A stretch of 64,000 nt of DNA. It comes from Xylaria sp. FL1777. Taxonomy: Eukaryota; Ascomycota; Sordariomycetes; Xylariales; Xylariaceae. The translations under genes and the position numbers were made by a program. The notes under the pieces were generated by a model that ran no database searches, had not been told where the DNA came from, and saw only the letters and a list, made by a program, of their open reading frames with translations. The stretch spans positions 35,870 to 99,869 of the forward strand of contig MU400662.1 in assembly GCA_022578965.1 (NCBI GenBank), read 5' to 3'. Shown here piece by piece: positions 25,474 through 37,839 of this stretch. The first letter of the stretch is position 1. Each line of letters begins with the position of its first letter.

Positions 25474-28400
25474 ATGCAAAAACTAGCTAATTAAAATGTA
25501 AAAATTGCGTTAAGACATTTAAATGATTTTTATTTATAGGATAAAAAGCTTAAAAGCAAAGCAGTTAGCTTAAACCTATAAGATTACATTACTTTAGACT
25601 TAAATACAAAGATATTATAGCTAAAGCAACTTATAATGCTTAAAGTTAAAAACTATTTAAAAGCAGCAATAATACTAGCATTTTTTATAAGGTCTTTATT
25701 AATAGTAAACTATAAAACTATAAACTTAAAACCTTTATAAAGTATAATAAAAATAACTACTTTTAAACGAACTGCGTATAATACTAACTTAAATAATTAT
25801 AATGTAAAAATACGTAAATATACTAATTAGGTTAAAACTACTAACTAATTAAAGAACTAGATTTTTAAAACGGTATTTTAAAACTATAAAAATATAATGC
25901 TAAAACTTATAAATATACTTAACGTATAGTATAACAAGCTTTGTACTATTAAAGTATACTTAAAAAGAAGCTTTATATATTAAGCAAAGCTAAATTATAA
26001 ATTATTTATTAATAATAGCGCAAAACAACTATTAAAAGATCTAGAAATTTAAGCAACTAAATAGGAAAAAAAGTTAGCTTTAGCAGCAAAACATAAAGCT
26101 ATAAATTTTACTAAGTTATATAATATAGCTACTAACCTAAAAAAAGCACTAAAAAAAAGCTATTAAAAATAAGTAATAACATTTTAATAAATTAATTAAT
26201 AAAAAATTAAAAATAGAACTTTTAATTATATTATAATTGCAGCAAACTTGCAAAATAAAGCAAGCATTAAGCTATTAGTTTAAAGTAAGCTACCTAGGAA
26301 AAAACTTTATAAAGGAAGCTTTTATACTTTCGGAAACATAAAAGAAATAAACAATATAATTAAAATAAAAGAACCTTTTAGTTGCTAAAAACTAGCAAAA
26401 AAAAGTTAAAGCAGCTTTTGTAGCAAAAAATTATAAAAACGTAAAAAAAGCATAAAACTTAAGCGTTCTTAAGCAAATATTAATAATAAGAATACAAATT
26501 GTAAGCTGTATATTTAAAACCATTTACTAAATAAGTATTAGTATGCTTTTTTAGAAATAGCAAGTAAAAACTTTATACTTAATAAAACAGTTTAAGAAAT
26601 AGTTCTATAAATGCTAAAGTTTAACTTAAAACTTTCAAAAAAGATTAAACAAATTTAAAAGAAAAAAACAAAGCAAAAAGAAGCTAAACTAAATGCTAAC
26701 TAACTATTAAGAAAACTAGCTTAAACTGCGTTTATAGCTAAAAACAAGACTAAAATAATATATAAACTTAAAAATTCTGCTATTTTAAATTTAAGCATTA
26801 TAATATATATATTTAATAAAGTTAGCAGATTTTTAAACTTTAAGAAAGCTAACTTAAATAATATAGTATATATAAGAAATAAAATTATTTTAATCGAAGG
26901 ATTTAAAAAAGTAAACATACATGTTTAAGAACTAAAAGAACTAAAAGTTTTTTGGCTATATAATGTGGCATTTTGCTTTACAATAGCTACTAATTTAATA
27001 TTATTCTAAGTTTTTAACTAGCTAAAATACTAATAAAATAATAGATTACTTATAAACTTTTTGCAATAAAGAAATAAGTTAACTTTATGCTATTTATAGA
27101 ACTAACTTAATTAATTCGTTATAAAATATCTTTTATTATTATTTAAGAGATATGCTTTTTATATATAATAAAACAAACTTAACTTATATATAGGAAAGCT
27201 AATTTTATAGGGAGATTTATTTAAGTAGCACTTTTGAATAAGCTATTTAGGACCTAAAGCAATGCAATACTTAGTAAATTTATTTTAAGAAGTAAAGATT
27301 TGCCGAGCTTTTAATAGAAGTAATAAAATAAAGATTACTTAGTGCAATATATACAAAGTATTAAAAATTAAACATTAAATCAATAAATAACTATAAAAAA
27401 AGCTAATAATAGCTAATATATAACTAGCAATTAACTTTTATAATTACGAAGATTTTTAAAAGAACAAAAACAAAGAATAGTATATAATATTTATTACTAA
27501 CCGATTTTCTGGCTTTACTTTTAATTATTACTTATATAACTAAATATATTTATTAATTAAAACTATACTTATTTACTTAATTAAATATATATAAGATTAC
27601 TATAAAACTAAAGTATTAATAATAAAATGTAATAACGAAATAACTATAAATATAAAAAGCACTTTTAAACTTACTTAGTATTTTTAAATAACTAAAGGAA
27701 TTACTTTTAAAATGTTTTTTTTTAATACTTAAGTACTTAATAAAAGTGCTAAAAGGTTAAAAGGTATAATTAAAAAAAAAGCAAGATTTATAAAAAATAA
27801 ATCTAAGTTGTTAATTTACCTTTAAGTAAAAATTGTTAAAGCTGCTATATATCTTTATAATTGCACTTTTAAATATATTTATAACTAAAAAACTTTATAC
27901 AAGAAATTTTATATTTATTTTTAAATGCAAAACAATATAGTTAAAAAAAACAAAATACTTATTTTATTATATTTAAAAGTTTATAAATATAAAGCGTTTG
28001 CTATAATATTAATAGTTTAGCTAAAGATTAATAAAAAGAAAAAGCTTAATTTAAAAGCTTAAATAAAATATTTAGTTAAATATTAATTATTTATTACTTA
28101 TTATATTTAGTTATTAAAAGCTAACAAAGTTATTATAACTAAAAACGTTATATTTAATAAAAATATTATTTTTTTAAGAAATATTAATTTTTTAAAAGAT
28201 AACTTTTTAAAAATTACTAATAAGAAGTTTAAGGCCTTATTAGCTAAAATTACTTACTAATTTTATTTAAAAACTGCTTAATAAACTTTTATTAATTTAT
28301 ATAAGAACTAAAAAGTATATATACTAATTAACTTTGCTAAAAAAGCAAAAAACAAAAATATTAGTAAAAACGTAAATTAAAATGAAAACTTATTATTATA

Positions 28401-30850
28401 AACTAATTACTTATATACTAAGGCAATATTTGCTTTTTATTTTACTTTTTTTAAATTTTTTGCTTACTGTGCTTTTTTTAGCGCTACAATTAAAAAAGCT
28501 AGCTAAAAAAGAAATTTTATAAAAACTACTAAATTGCTTAATTTTACTTTAAGGTTTAAAAAAAGTTTTTAAACAACTTTTTTCGGAGTTATAGCATATA
28601 AAAGTTGCTAAAAAGCTACGTTTAATATAAAACGCTTAGTAACTATAAAGCTATAATATAGCATGCTAATAAGCAAAGCTAATAAAGTTAAATCTTTAAA
28701 AAGATTTTTTAGCTACTTTAGTAGTAATATTAAATCTATTAAAAACAAAAAACTTACATTCTTTGCATAAAGTGCTGCTTATTGCGTTTTACTTAAATTT
28801 ATTTTAGAAGTACTACTACTTGCGCTTTTATAAAGTGCTACTTATTACGCTTTACTTAAATTTATTTTAAAAGTATTACTACTTATGCTTTTATAAAGTG
28901 CTGCTTATTATGCTTTACTTAAATTTATTTTAGAAATGTTGCTACTTGCGCTTTTATAAAATGCTGCTTATTGCGCCTTATTTAAATTTATTTTAAAAGT
29001 GCTACTATTTGTGCTTTTATAAAGTGCTGCTATTTGCGCTTTAACTAAATCTATTTTAAAAGTGCTGCTATTTGTGCTTTTACTAAGTGCTGCTTTTAGC
29101 GCTTTAACTTATTTTATTTTAAAAGATACTTTAGCACTTTAGAAATTAAACTTTATAAAGCTGCTTTAAACCAAATTTAGAATTTATTGCTAAAATTTTT
29201 TTTTATTTCTAAAATAGCATAAAAATCTTAGTACTTATTTTATAAGCAAATATTTTAAGCAAGCAGAAAAGTTATATTTTTAAAGCTACAAAAAAATAAA
29301 CACTTAAAAAAAAGTCAATATATATATTATTTATAGAAAACTAACTTTAGATTATATATAAGTATATATTTATAAGTTTAATAAGTATAGTTTTTATTAA
29401 AAATGTAAAGCTAAACTTATTATACAAAAAAACTAATAACTAACTAATAAAAAAGAAAATACTTATATATTTACTTTTGCAAATAGATTATTTTAAACTT
29501 TTATAACTATTATAGCTAAGTTTAATTTTAAACTAAAATAGTATAATGCAATAAATGCTTTTGTTAACGTAAAACTAAATAAAGAAATTTATATGCGTAT
29601 GCCTTTAAACTACTACAAATTATAGACCTTTTTTAGACTTCTTTAAGCATTATATAGCTTTTAAAAATTATTGCTCCTTTAGCAGCAAAAATTAATTTAA
29701 TCCTTAAAATTTATAAGTTATTAAATAGTTTTTTACGAGCTATATTGCTATATTAAGCAAAAAGTTCTTATTTTTATATATATAAACAATATTGTTTTAG
29801 CTTATTAAAAAACTAAAGAAGCTATTGCTTAATAAATAATCTTTAAATTAAAGCGCTGCTATTAAATAACTAATAAAAATAACCTTTTGTAGTTTTTTAG
29901 CATAAAAGTTATTTAAAATTGCAAAAAAGGCTTAATTTAGCTATTATAGTTTTTATATATTAAAAAAATTATTAAGCTTAAAAATAAATTTGTTTTTAAA
30001 GCTTATATTTTAATAAAAGCAAAAAAACTTAGTTTTTATAATAAATTAGCTATATAGCAAAAGATTTATTGCTACTAAAAGAAAATAGGTTTAATTATAT
30101 ATAGTGCTATAATTACTTAACTTAATATTGCTTTTAAAGCATTTTAATTATTATGATTTAATTTAAATTTTAGACTAGAATATTATAAGTTTGCTAATTA
30201 ATTACTGTTTTATTTTAAAACCACTTAATATTATGCGCTTTAATTTAAAAACGAAAACAAGTTTATTATTGCAAGTGATTTTTCTTTTACTAATAATATT
30301 TTTAACTGCAAAAGTTTGCAAGCTTACGTAATAAAGTTATTTAGTAAGGTTATTAAATAAAAAGCTAATAAACAAGATATAATAATAACATTTATAACTA
30401 AAGCTAAACTTTTAGCATTTGCTTAAGCTTTTAAAAAAGCAATGTTTATTAGCTAATTAATTAAAGAATTAAAAGTTATATTAAATAACTAATAAATTTA
30501 AATTTAGTACAACAATTAATAAATAATTAAACTTGTTATAAAAAATATTGCTATATTGCAAACAAAACTACAACATATAAATATTTATAATTATTAGCTA
30601 TAATAAAAAGTTTTTAACAGAACTTTAAAAATCGAATATATTTTTACTACTAATATAATTGCTAATAGTTTAATAAAAGTACTTTTTAAAAACAAATGGA
30701 ATATTTTTTTAAAATAGCTTAACTTTATAGATATTAAAAATATTTAAAAATACTAAACGCTTAAAAAGATACTAAAGAAAGAATAGAAAATACTTGAAGA
30801 CTTACTAGAAAAAAAAAAATCAAATATATAAATAACTAAATAAATGCAAC
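25474..30850 (+). pseudogene. Copia gag-pol polyprotein remnant
   Basis: ATG 25474 is in phase with every later motif (26500, 28771, 29764, 30568), so the element encoded a single polyprotein. Gag opens with ALRHLNDFYLxDKKLKSKAVSLNL, matching the fungal copia gag 'W..WD..FRSKAVALNLW' region. A decayed zinc knuckle CKLY...H....Y then Y.FLE lies near 26500-26550. Integrase should lie at about 27000-28600. A proline-to-leucine-converted repeat linker is at 28771-29148. RT shows NAINAFVNVKLNKEIYMRMPL near 29550 and the active box IYINNIVLAY, with YxDD as YINN at 29779-29790. RNase H ends with LQHINIYNY...LKIEYI near 30568, the fungal 'LRHVDIH.HWLR' signature, then ANSLIKVL. The exact stop is unclear (30830-30905). 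RIP stops and loss of both RT Asp make it inactive. Confidence 0.9.
28771..29148 (+). repeat. 63-bp tandem repeat (six units) inside copia pol
   Basis: Units start at 28771, 28834, 28897, 28960, 29023 and 29086, exactly 63 bp apart. They are in the gag-pol frame, giving a 21-residue repeat between integrase and RT. Each unit carries AGTGCTGCTTATTGCGC-like and AAATTTATTTTA blocks. The many CTT/CTA codons suggest a former proline-rich linker (Pro to Leu by RIP). Confidence 0.92.
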
Positions 30851-30929
30851 AAGTCTTTTTAGCTAGGTATAACTACTAAGGTTAAAATAAGATATGTTTA
30901 TAGGAATTATTCCTTAAGGGGTGTTTTTT

Positions 30930-30938
30930 AAAGGGGTA
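30930..30938 (+). other. Polypurine tract of the copia element
   Basis: AAAGGGG stands directly before the 3' LTR start. It is the primer for plus-strand DNA synthesis in LTR retrotransposons and confirms plus orientation. Confidence 0.75.
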
Positions 30939-31133
30939 TATTAAATATAAGAAATTATATCTTAAGCTAAAATTACTTAGCTAACAAGTATTTAAAGGTA
31001 AACTTATGTTAAAAAAACAAAGGCCTTTATATAAAACCTGCATAATTAACAAGTTGCGTTTATATAACAAAAATAACAAACAATTAATATAACTAATAAA
31101 CCTAATATTATATGCTATTATTTATATTTAATA
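30939..31133 (+). repeat. 3' LTR of the copia element
   Basis: Same length as the 5' LTR (195 bp). Differences from it are mostly G-to-A and C-to-T. It is followed by GTAGC, the right TSD. Confidence 0.92.
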
Positions 31134-32121
31134 GTAGCAAGCTATTAGCTATTTTATTTAGTACTATAAATTAAATAACTAATAAAAACTGCAGCAAAAT
31201 AACTTATAACCTTAAATATATAAGCTTAACATTAGTTAATATACATATTTAAGCTAAATTAATTATAAATATATACTATAAAAAGTATAACAGCTATAAT
31301 AAAATAAATTTATATATAACTATAATGTATTAATAACTAATTATATTATAAACTAAGCACATAATAATAATAATAATAAAAGTAGTAAAATTAATAATTA
31401 AAAAAAAAAAAGATTAGCATAAGTAGCTAAGTAAAATAACTTATTATTTATTGCTATTTTATATTGCTTAGTGTATAAGCTATTTATAAGCTATGCTTAC
31501 TTAGTAAGCTTACTGCAAAAAGCATAAAAGTAGCTCAAAAAATAAATATACAAAAAGCAAACTAAAAAATAATAAACAATTAATTTTACTTATAACTTAA
31601 TTATAACTTAGTTATAAAAAAGCTAATATAATAAAAAGCTAGCAGTAATACTAAAGCAAGCAAACTATAATGCATTAGTAATACAATAAAAAAAGATTTA
31701 AAAAAAAACTAAAAAAAAAAAGTAGTACATTTAGCTAAGTAAATACTAAAACTAAAAAAACTACTATAAATAGCATAAAGCAAGCAGTAATACTAAAGCA
31801 AGCAAACTATAAAGCAAAAAAAATACAAAGGAAAAAAAACTATAAAATAACTACATAAAAGTGCATATACTTAATTAATAGCATAATACAAGTAAACAAA
31901 CAACTTAAAAGCAAAAAAGTAAAAAACAAAGCACTTAATAAAATTATAGCAAAACTAGTGCAACTTAAAAGTAAATATAAAATGTTTTCATTTAGCTACT
32001 AAAAAAAAAGTAAGCTGCTTATAGCTTGCCTTTAACCTAAAAGCACAGTTTTTACTTATATATATAAAAAATAAAAACTAGCATAGCTAATAAACCGTTA
32101 GCTTAAGTAATATAATATATA

Positions 32122-32617
32122 TGTAACGGACCTGTTATACATTAATATAACGGGTTTGCTTTTAAGGTCTTAATTTGCAAGTAATAATAGGATCCTTAAC
32201 GGTAGTTTGTTAGGAAAGTTTTTAGGGAACTTTTATTACTATGCATTAATAAGAGTTTTAAAGGATTAAAAGCAATGAGTATATTAGTGCTTAGTAGTTA
32301 TAAAGAAATAAAATTAATAGCTAAAGAGCTAAAACTAAATAAATAACTAAATACAAAAAATGCTTAACTATATAAATAAAAGAGAAATAAAAAAAGCAGT
32401 AACTTTCTTTAAATTATTATAAGTTTAGTAAGCACTAAATTATTGTAAGCTTAGTAAGCTTTAGATTACTATAAGCCTAGTAAGCCTTAAATTATTATAA
32501 GTTTAATAAGCTAAATAAGTTATTACGTAACTTAGCTTTAGTTAGCGTAAAACTTCTAAAGTATGTATAAAAGCATTAAGTTGCTTTAAAAGCTACTTTA
32601 GTGCTAATTTTATAACA
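32122..32617 (-). repeat. 3' LTR of A2
   Basis: In plus-strand reading it runs from TGTAACGGACC to ATTTTATAACA. It contains four 26-bp tandem units near 32405-32515 (TAAGCTTAGTAAGC core) and a near-palindrome just inside the TGTAAC end. Four related LTRs occur in the window. Confidence 0.92.
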
Positions 32618-32842
32618 TTATTTCTTTTTTTTTAAAATTGTTGTTTTAATAATTTTCCGTAAGTATTTTTCTTTTTTCTTTTTTTGCATGTTAAAATATT
32701 AAAGCGTATTAAAAAAACTAACTGCTTATCAAAAACAAAGCAAAAACTTATTTTTGCTTTTTTTATTAACTTTATTAGTTATAAAATTATGCTTTATTTT
32801 TGTTGCTTTAATTAGTTATTAACATATAAAATAATAAATAAT

Positions 32843-33232
32843 ATGTTTTGTTGTTTTAAATGTATATATGTTAGCTGCTTTTGCAATAAATCAAGGGTCT
32901 TAATTGATTTAATTAATAATATAGTTTCTAAGTACTGTTGTTTTAAAAAAAAGGAAAAACAAGCAAAGCAATAGCTGCTTTTAGTTTAAGAAAAACTAAA
33001 ACGAGCTTAAAACAGCTTTAATTTTGTTTTAAGCAAGCTAGCTTAGCTTTATATACAAAAACGTTTTTTAAAAGCAAAAAGTATTAAAATGGTTTAGCAA
33101 AAGCTTTAGTCCTTAAATAAGTTAAATAAAATAAAATGCATTAAAAAAGAACAAAAAGCGCTAGCAAAAAAGCAAAAACAACAAAAAAAGCAAGCTAAAG
33201 CAGCACAAGCTGCTTTATCTAAGTTTAATTAG
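32843..33232 (+). pseudogene. Extra ORF opposite to pol in chromovirus A2
   Basis: One plus-strand frame runs from ATG 32843 to TAG 33230-33232 (129 codons) with only six or seven RIP-type stops. The N-terminal third is Cys/Phe-rich in CCF and SCFC clusters, likely former Arg/Pro codons (CGC to TGC, CCC to TTT). The middle reads SKLA then LYIQKRFLKAKSIKMV. The C-terminus is a highly charged Lys/Gln/Ala helix (KKEQKALAKKQKQQKKQAKA) ending ALSKFN. It overlaps the end of pol tail-to-tail by a few bases and stands just inside the 3' LTR. The A1 copy (19386-19773) keeps the same layout, so it is part of the family. I recall similar 'QKKFL..R...M' coiled segments in uncharacterised fungal proteins but cannot name a family. 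Function unknown, possibly nucleic-acid binding. Confidence 0.55.
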
Positions 33233-36200
33233 GATTTTTTAGGCGTTTTTTTTAAGGTTAACTTTCTTTTTTTAGCCCTAAGCAGTTAAAGTATTAGCAA
33301 TAAAACTAATTTATAATTACTGCAGCAGTTTTTAAGTATTTCTTAAGTTTTTAAATATTATTAACATATAAATATCCGTTTTATTTAATAAGATATTTAA
33401 CATTATTGTTATTTTAACAGAAATTTAATATATTTTTAACTTTATAAATATTTTAATTTATTTTTATTTCTAGTTGTGTTTTAATAGATGTTCTAATAAA
33501 TACTAGTTCTAGTAAAAAAATATAAAAAACAAGGTAAATTTGCATGTTTTTTAGTAATAATAGTTTATAATTAGTAAATAAAATAACTTTTTTAATTTTA
33601 AAAGAATTAAGTTTTTTAAATTTTAATTTATTGCTTAGTTATTTTGTTTTGATTTAAGAAATATTAATGTTTACATTTTATTTTTGTTATAATAAGTAAA
33701 CCTTGTTTTTTTTTTAAAAGCTAGTTCTTTAGTTTGCTTTTTGTTATAGTATACTAATATTCGTTATTATAAAAACTAAAAACGTAATTATAGTTTAGCT
33801 TGTAGTATTTTTATTTTTATTATAATTGTTTTTGCTTAAAGTACTATAATTAAAATAACAAGTATTTTTATTAATGTTTTCTTTTGTTTTTTAATAGTTG
33901 CTTGTTATTTATAAATAGCTTTATGTAAAAATATGTTTATATTTTTGTTTGTTAATATATTATATAAAATTTATGCTATTAATAATAGTTTTATTTAATT
34001 GTTTTATTAGTAGTTAATATAACTTTATAAATATTGTTTTAGTATTTAGTTTAGTTTTTTTGTTTGTTTATTAGTTTATAAATAATAAATAGTTAAAAAC
34101 TTTAGTTTAATACTAATAAGCTTAAAAAAACTAGTTTTAAACTTAAAAGTAAATAGTTTATTTTAGTTTAAAACAATTTTCTTTAATAACTTATGTTTGT
34201 TTAAATATTAGCATATAAAGGCATATATAAATTATTTAGCTATTATATTTCCTTTAAATAGTAAAAAGTAAGCATACTTAGTAAATCTATTAATAATAAC
34301 TTATATTTTATTATATTGTATTTTTATAACTAAATTAGTTAATAAAAGTAATACTATAATAAAATTTTAAGTAATAGTATGTTATGCTTATTTAAATATT
34401 TATATAAGTTATAGCAGTTTATAAAGCTTATATTAAACTACTTTAGCTTTATTACAAATATTGCATTTTTTTATAATAAATTTAATTATGTTTTATAGTT
34501 TTAAAAAGTTATATTTTTTCTATAATTGTTTAATTATTTTTGTTGCTTTTTAGTGTTTATGTAATAAATATTCGTAGAATTTTTTAATAAATTTATTTTA
34601 TAAAGATTTTAATAAATAAACCTTATATTTATACATTAGCTTATTACTTTTTAATTTTTTATATTTTTGTAGCTATATTAACTTTTTTAAGTTATAAGCT
34701 TATTATAGCTATATATTTATAAAGTTCTTAAGTATAACTTTAATCTTTAAGCTTTTATTTCTTTAAAAATGCAATACTTAAATGTTTTTTTTTAGAACTT
34801 TAAATTTCTTTTAATTTTATTAGCTAAGTATGTTTGCTTAAATGTTTTCTTTTCCTTTAATATAACATATTTTAAAGTTAAATTTAAAAAAAAAAACCAT
34901 TTAATTTTTATATTGTTTAGTAATTTTTTGTGTAGTTATAAATTTTATTAAGTTTTAATAATTTAAATAGATTTTAATTAGTTTTATAGTTTTTATAAAA
35001 AACAGTTTTTATTTTTTAAGTGCTATAATAATTGCAAATAGTTCTTTATTATATATAAAGTATTGCAATATTACGTTTTATAGTGCTTTAAAGTAATAAG
35101 CTACTAAATGCTATTTTTTATTGTTTTTTAGTTGTTTTAAAACTTCTGCAATTATATTATTTAAAGCATTTGTTTTTAGTTTTTTCTTTTTTTATAAATT
35201 AAGTAGTTTAACTATAAAGTTAAAAATAACTTTTAGTTTTAGTTTTTTAAAAGCTTCTTGAGCTTCCTTTAAAATTAAGAAAAACTTTTTTTTGTATTTC
35301 TTTTTTATGTACTTTATAAAATAAAATGCCATTTTTCTAAAGTCTTAAATTAACATTTAAATATAGTTTAAAAATTTTAATGTTTGTTATATGTTTATAA
35401 TAATAGCTAAATTAAGTATTTTTTAATTTTGTACTATATTAATCTTTAACTATTAAATCTGTATTTATTTTAAAGTAATTGTAAATTTTAAAAAGTTAAT
35501 TTTTTATATATGCTATATATACTTTTTTGTATTAAGTTGTAATTTTGCTTGTTTAAATGTTTTTAATACTTAAGTTATATGTTTTTTGTATTTTTTTAGT
35601 GTTTTAAAATATATTAAGATATTATTTAAATAAATAAACATAAATTTATTTAAAAACTTCCGTAGAATTGTTATTATTATGTATTAAAAGCTAGCTAGTA
35701 CGTTTTATAGTTTTTATAGCATAATTATATACTTATATAGTTTATATACTATTTATATAGCAGTTTTTCATTTTTTTTTTTTAGTTATTTTAATAGTATA
35801 ATATTTATTTAGGATATTAACTGCTATAAACTATTTTGTTTAGCTAATGTTTTTTTTTATAGTTACTAGCAAAATAAAAAGGTATTTATTTATAATAATA
35901 ATTGCATTTAATAGTTAGTAGTTAATTATTACTTATTATATTAGTTTTCTTTTTTTATTAATTAGTTGTTTTTTATTTTTTATTTTAAGTACTAGTATTA
36001 TAAGGTATTTAGCAAATAACTAGAATTTTTTTAGAAATCTTTTTGCTAAATTTTTCTAAATGTATTTCTATAAAGCGTTTATTTTATTTAAGCTTATATA
36101 GTATATTTAATAAAGCTTTAGTTAACATTTTTCTTTAATAAAAATATAGTAGTTTTATAAGCTATGTTTAAAAAGTTCTTTTTTTTTTTTTTTTTTAAAT

Positions 36201-36900
36201 AGTTTATAAAATTTGTAATATACTTTTAGTATTCTATTTAAGATTTTTTTTGCGATTTTCCTGATTTTTTTGCTTTGTTTTTTATTTTCTTAATTAATAG
36301 TTTTTGCTTTTTATTAAATTAAAAAGTTGCTAATCTTTAGCCATAATATTCCTAAAATAATGTTATAATTAAATATATTAGCAATATTTAATATAATTTG
36401 CTTTTTATATCTTTATATAAATATATTAAAAAGCTTAGTTTTTTTAAATATATAACTATTATTATAACTAGAAATGCTTTTATTAAATCCTTTAATTTTT
36501 TAGGATTTTTGCTTGTATTTTTAAAGAATTTTATCTTGTTTTATTACTTTAGGTAAAATTATATTAACTTATGCTTTTAAGTTAATTAAAGTGTTATATT
36601 TTCTTTTTTAATATATAAGTTCGATTTTAAATTGATTTTTTTAGTTATTATATTAAACTTTACGTAAAGCTTTAGTTTTTTTAGCTACTTGTTGCTTTTT
36701 TAGCAAGTGCTTATTTTGTTTTTTAATTTTTCTTTATAAAATATTTAAATGCTTGTTTTACTTAATACTTTAAACATTATTATACTTAGTTTTAGTTTTG
36801 CTTTTAGTTAAGCTTTAAATTATAGTTTTTAAACTTTTTTGCTTTTAGTAATTATTTCTTAATATAAGCATGCTTTAATTAGCTAGTAGTATTTATAAAA
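33225..36900 (-). pseudogene. Gypsy pol remnant of A2 with C-terminal chromodomain
   Basis: On the minus strand RT reads RKFLNKFMFIYLNNILIYF, then HIT, KQAKLQLNTKKY and INFLKFTI. This is the Ty3/gypsy RT core with YLDD changed to YLNN (35621-35632). The end of pol (about 33570-33290) reads MQIYLVFYIFLLELV, the 'IHPVFHVSLLEP' stretch that precedes chromodomains. It continues with YKVKNILNF and VKYLIK.NGY (33370-33395), matching the chromodomain pattern YEVE.IL and YLVKWKGY with the Trp now a stop. RT and chromodomain are in different frames, so at least one indel lies between. Pol ends near 33225. Chromodomains of this class bind methylated histone H3 and guide integration to heterochromatin (family knowledge). 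Confidence 0.9.
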
Positions 36901-37839
36901 GTTATTTTTATATTTTTTTAGAACAGTATTATAAATATAGTTGCAATTTTTTTTAAACGTTATAAAACTTTATAAATTTTTGTAATAAACTAAGGTTATA
37001 ATTAACTATTTTACTTTATAAAGGTTTTTTATTTCTGTTTTTATAATCCGTTTAAAAAACTAGTTATTCTTTAGTTTATTAAATAAATATTAGTAATATT
37101 AGTATATTATATAGCAAGTCTATAATACTTCGTTATATTTTAAATCTTTTAGTTATAAAATATTATTATTATTTTTTATTATAGTTCTATTATAATAATA
37201 ATTCTTAGCAATTAGTTAAATTGCTAGCTTTAGTTTTTAAAATATATTAATTTTTGCATTAATTATTAGTGCTTTTTTGTTTTGTTGCATTTAAAGCAGT
37301 TTAAGCTATAAAAATACTTCGTTTATTTTTATTAGTTTTTTTTTTGTAGTGTTTTTTATAGCTTTTAATTTTATTTGTTTTTGCTTTAAAGTTTTATAAA
37401 TTCTGTTTTTTTAAGTTTATTTAGCAATTAAATGTTTTAGTAATTTGTAATTAATTTAGTAATTATACTATTTATAGTTATAGTTTTGTTTTTTTAAATA
37501 TAATTTTTCTTTAAGCTATATTTTTAGCTTTAATAGTTTAAAATCTTTATAGTTTTATAAGTTTGCTAGTTATATTAACTTATTACTTTTTATTGTTTGC
37601 TACTTTTAATTAAACTATTTTTTTAGGTTATATACTAAATAATTTTAATTGTTTATATAGCAAATATATCTTTTTGTAATTTATTTTAATAATTATAAAG
37701 CTTTTAAATAATATTTGCATGCTTGTTTATTTTAACTTATATAAATAAAGCATTTAGATTTATTTAGTATAATATTTTTGTTTTAACTTAAAACAGCAAC
37801 TTTATACTTTTGCTTTAAAAACGTATTTTTTAAGTTGCT

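Larger units (their letters stand above)
25213..31133 (+). mobile_element. Complete Ty1/copia retrotransposon, 5.9 kb
   Basis: Two 195-bp direct LTRs (25213-25407 and 30939-31133) flank one long gag-pol frame. The LTR starts TGTTAAATATAAG (3' copy TATTAAATATAAG after RIP). The polypurine tract AAAGGGG ends just before the 3' LTR. The 5-bp TSD is ATAGC on the left (25208-25212) and GTAGC on the right (31134-31138), one G-to-A apart, as RIP would produce. The element lies inside X. It is less eroded than its surroundings but all frames carry stops. Confidence 0.93.
24029..32121 (+). mobile_element. Unidentified element X, carrying the copia insertion
   Basis: X proper is about 2.2 kb: 24029-25212 plus 31134-32121, split by the copia element. 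It is bounded by a 16-bp duplicated target, a length typical of target-primed (LINE/SINE-type) insertion and longer than LTR or most DNA transposons make. The right end is a TA-rich tail (TAATATAATATATA) into which A2 inserted, suggesting plus orientation. I found no reverse transcriptase motif. The right half (about 31640-31990) reads as a Lys/Gln-rich, possibly coiled-coil protein end. A 29-bp direct repeat lies at 31641-31669 and 31783-31811. It may be a truncated LINE or a non-autonomous passenger; unresolved. Confidence 0.5.

Noticed and set aside
26721..26918. 65-codon open frame on the minus strand
   Set aside because: It lies antisense to copia gag-pol, whose plus frame is supported by motifs on both sides; a shadow.
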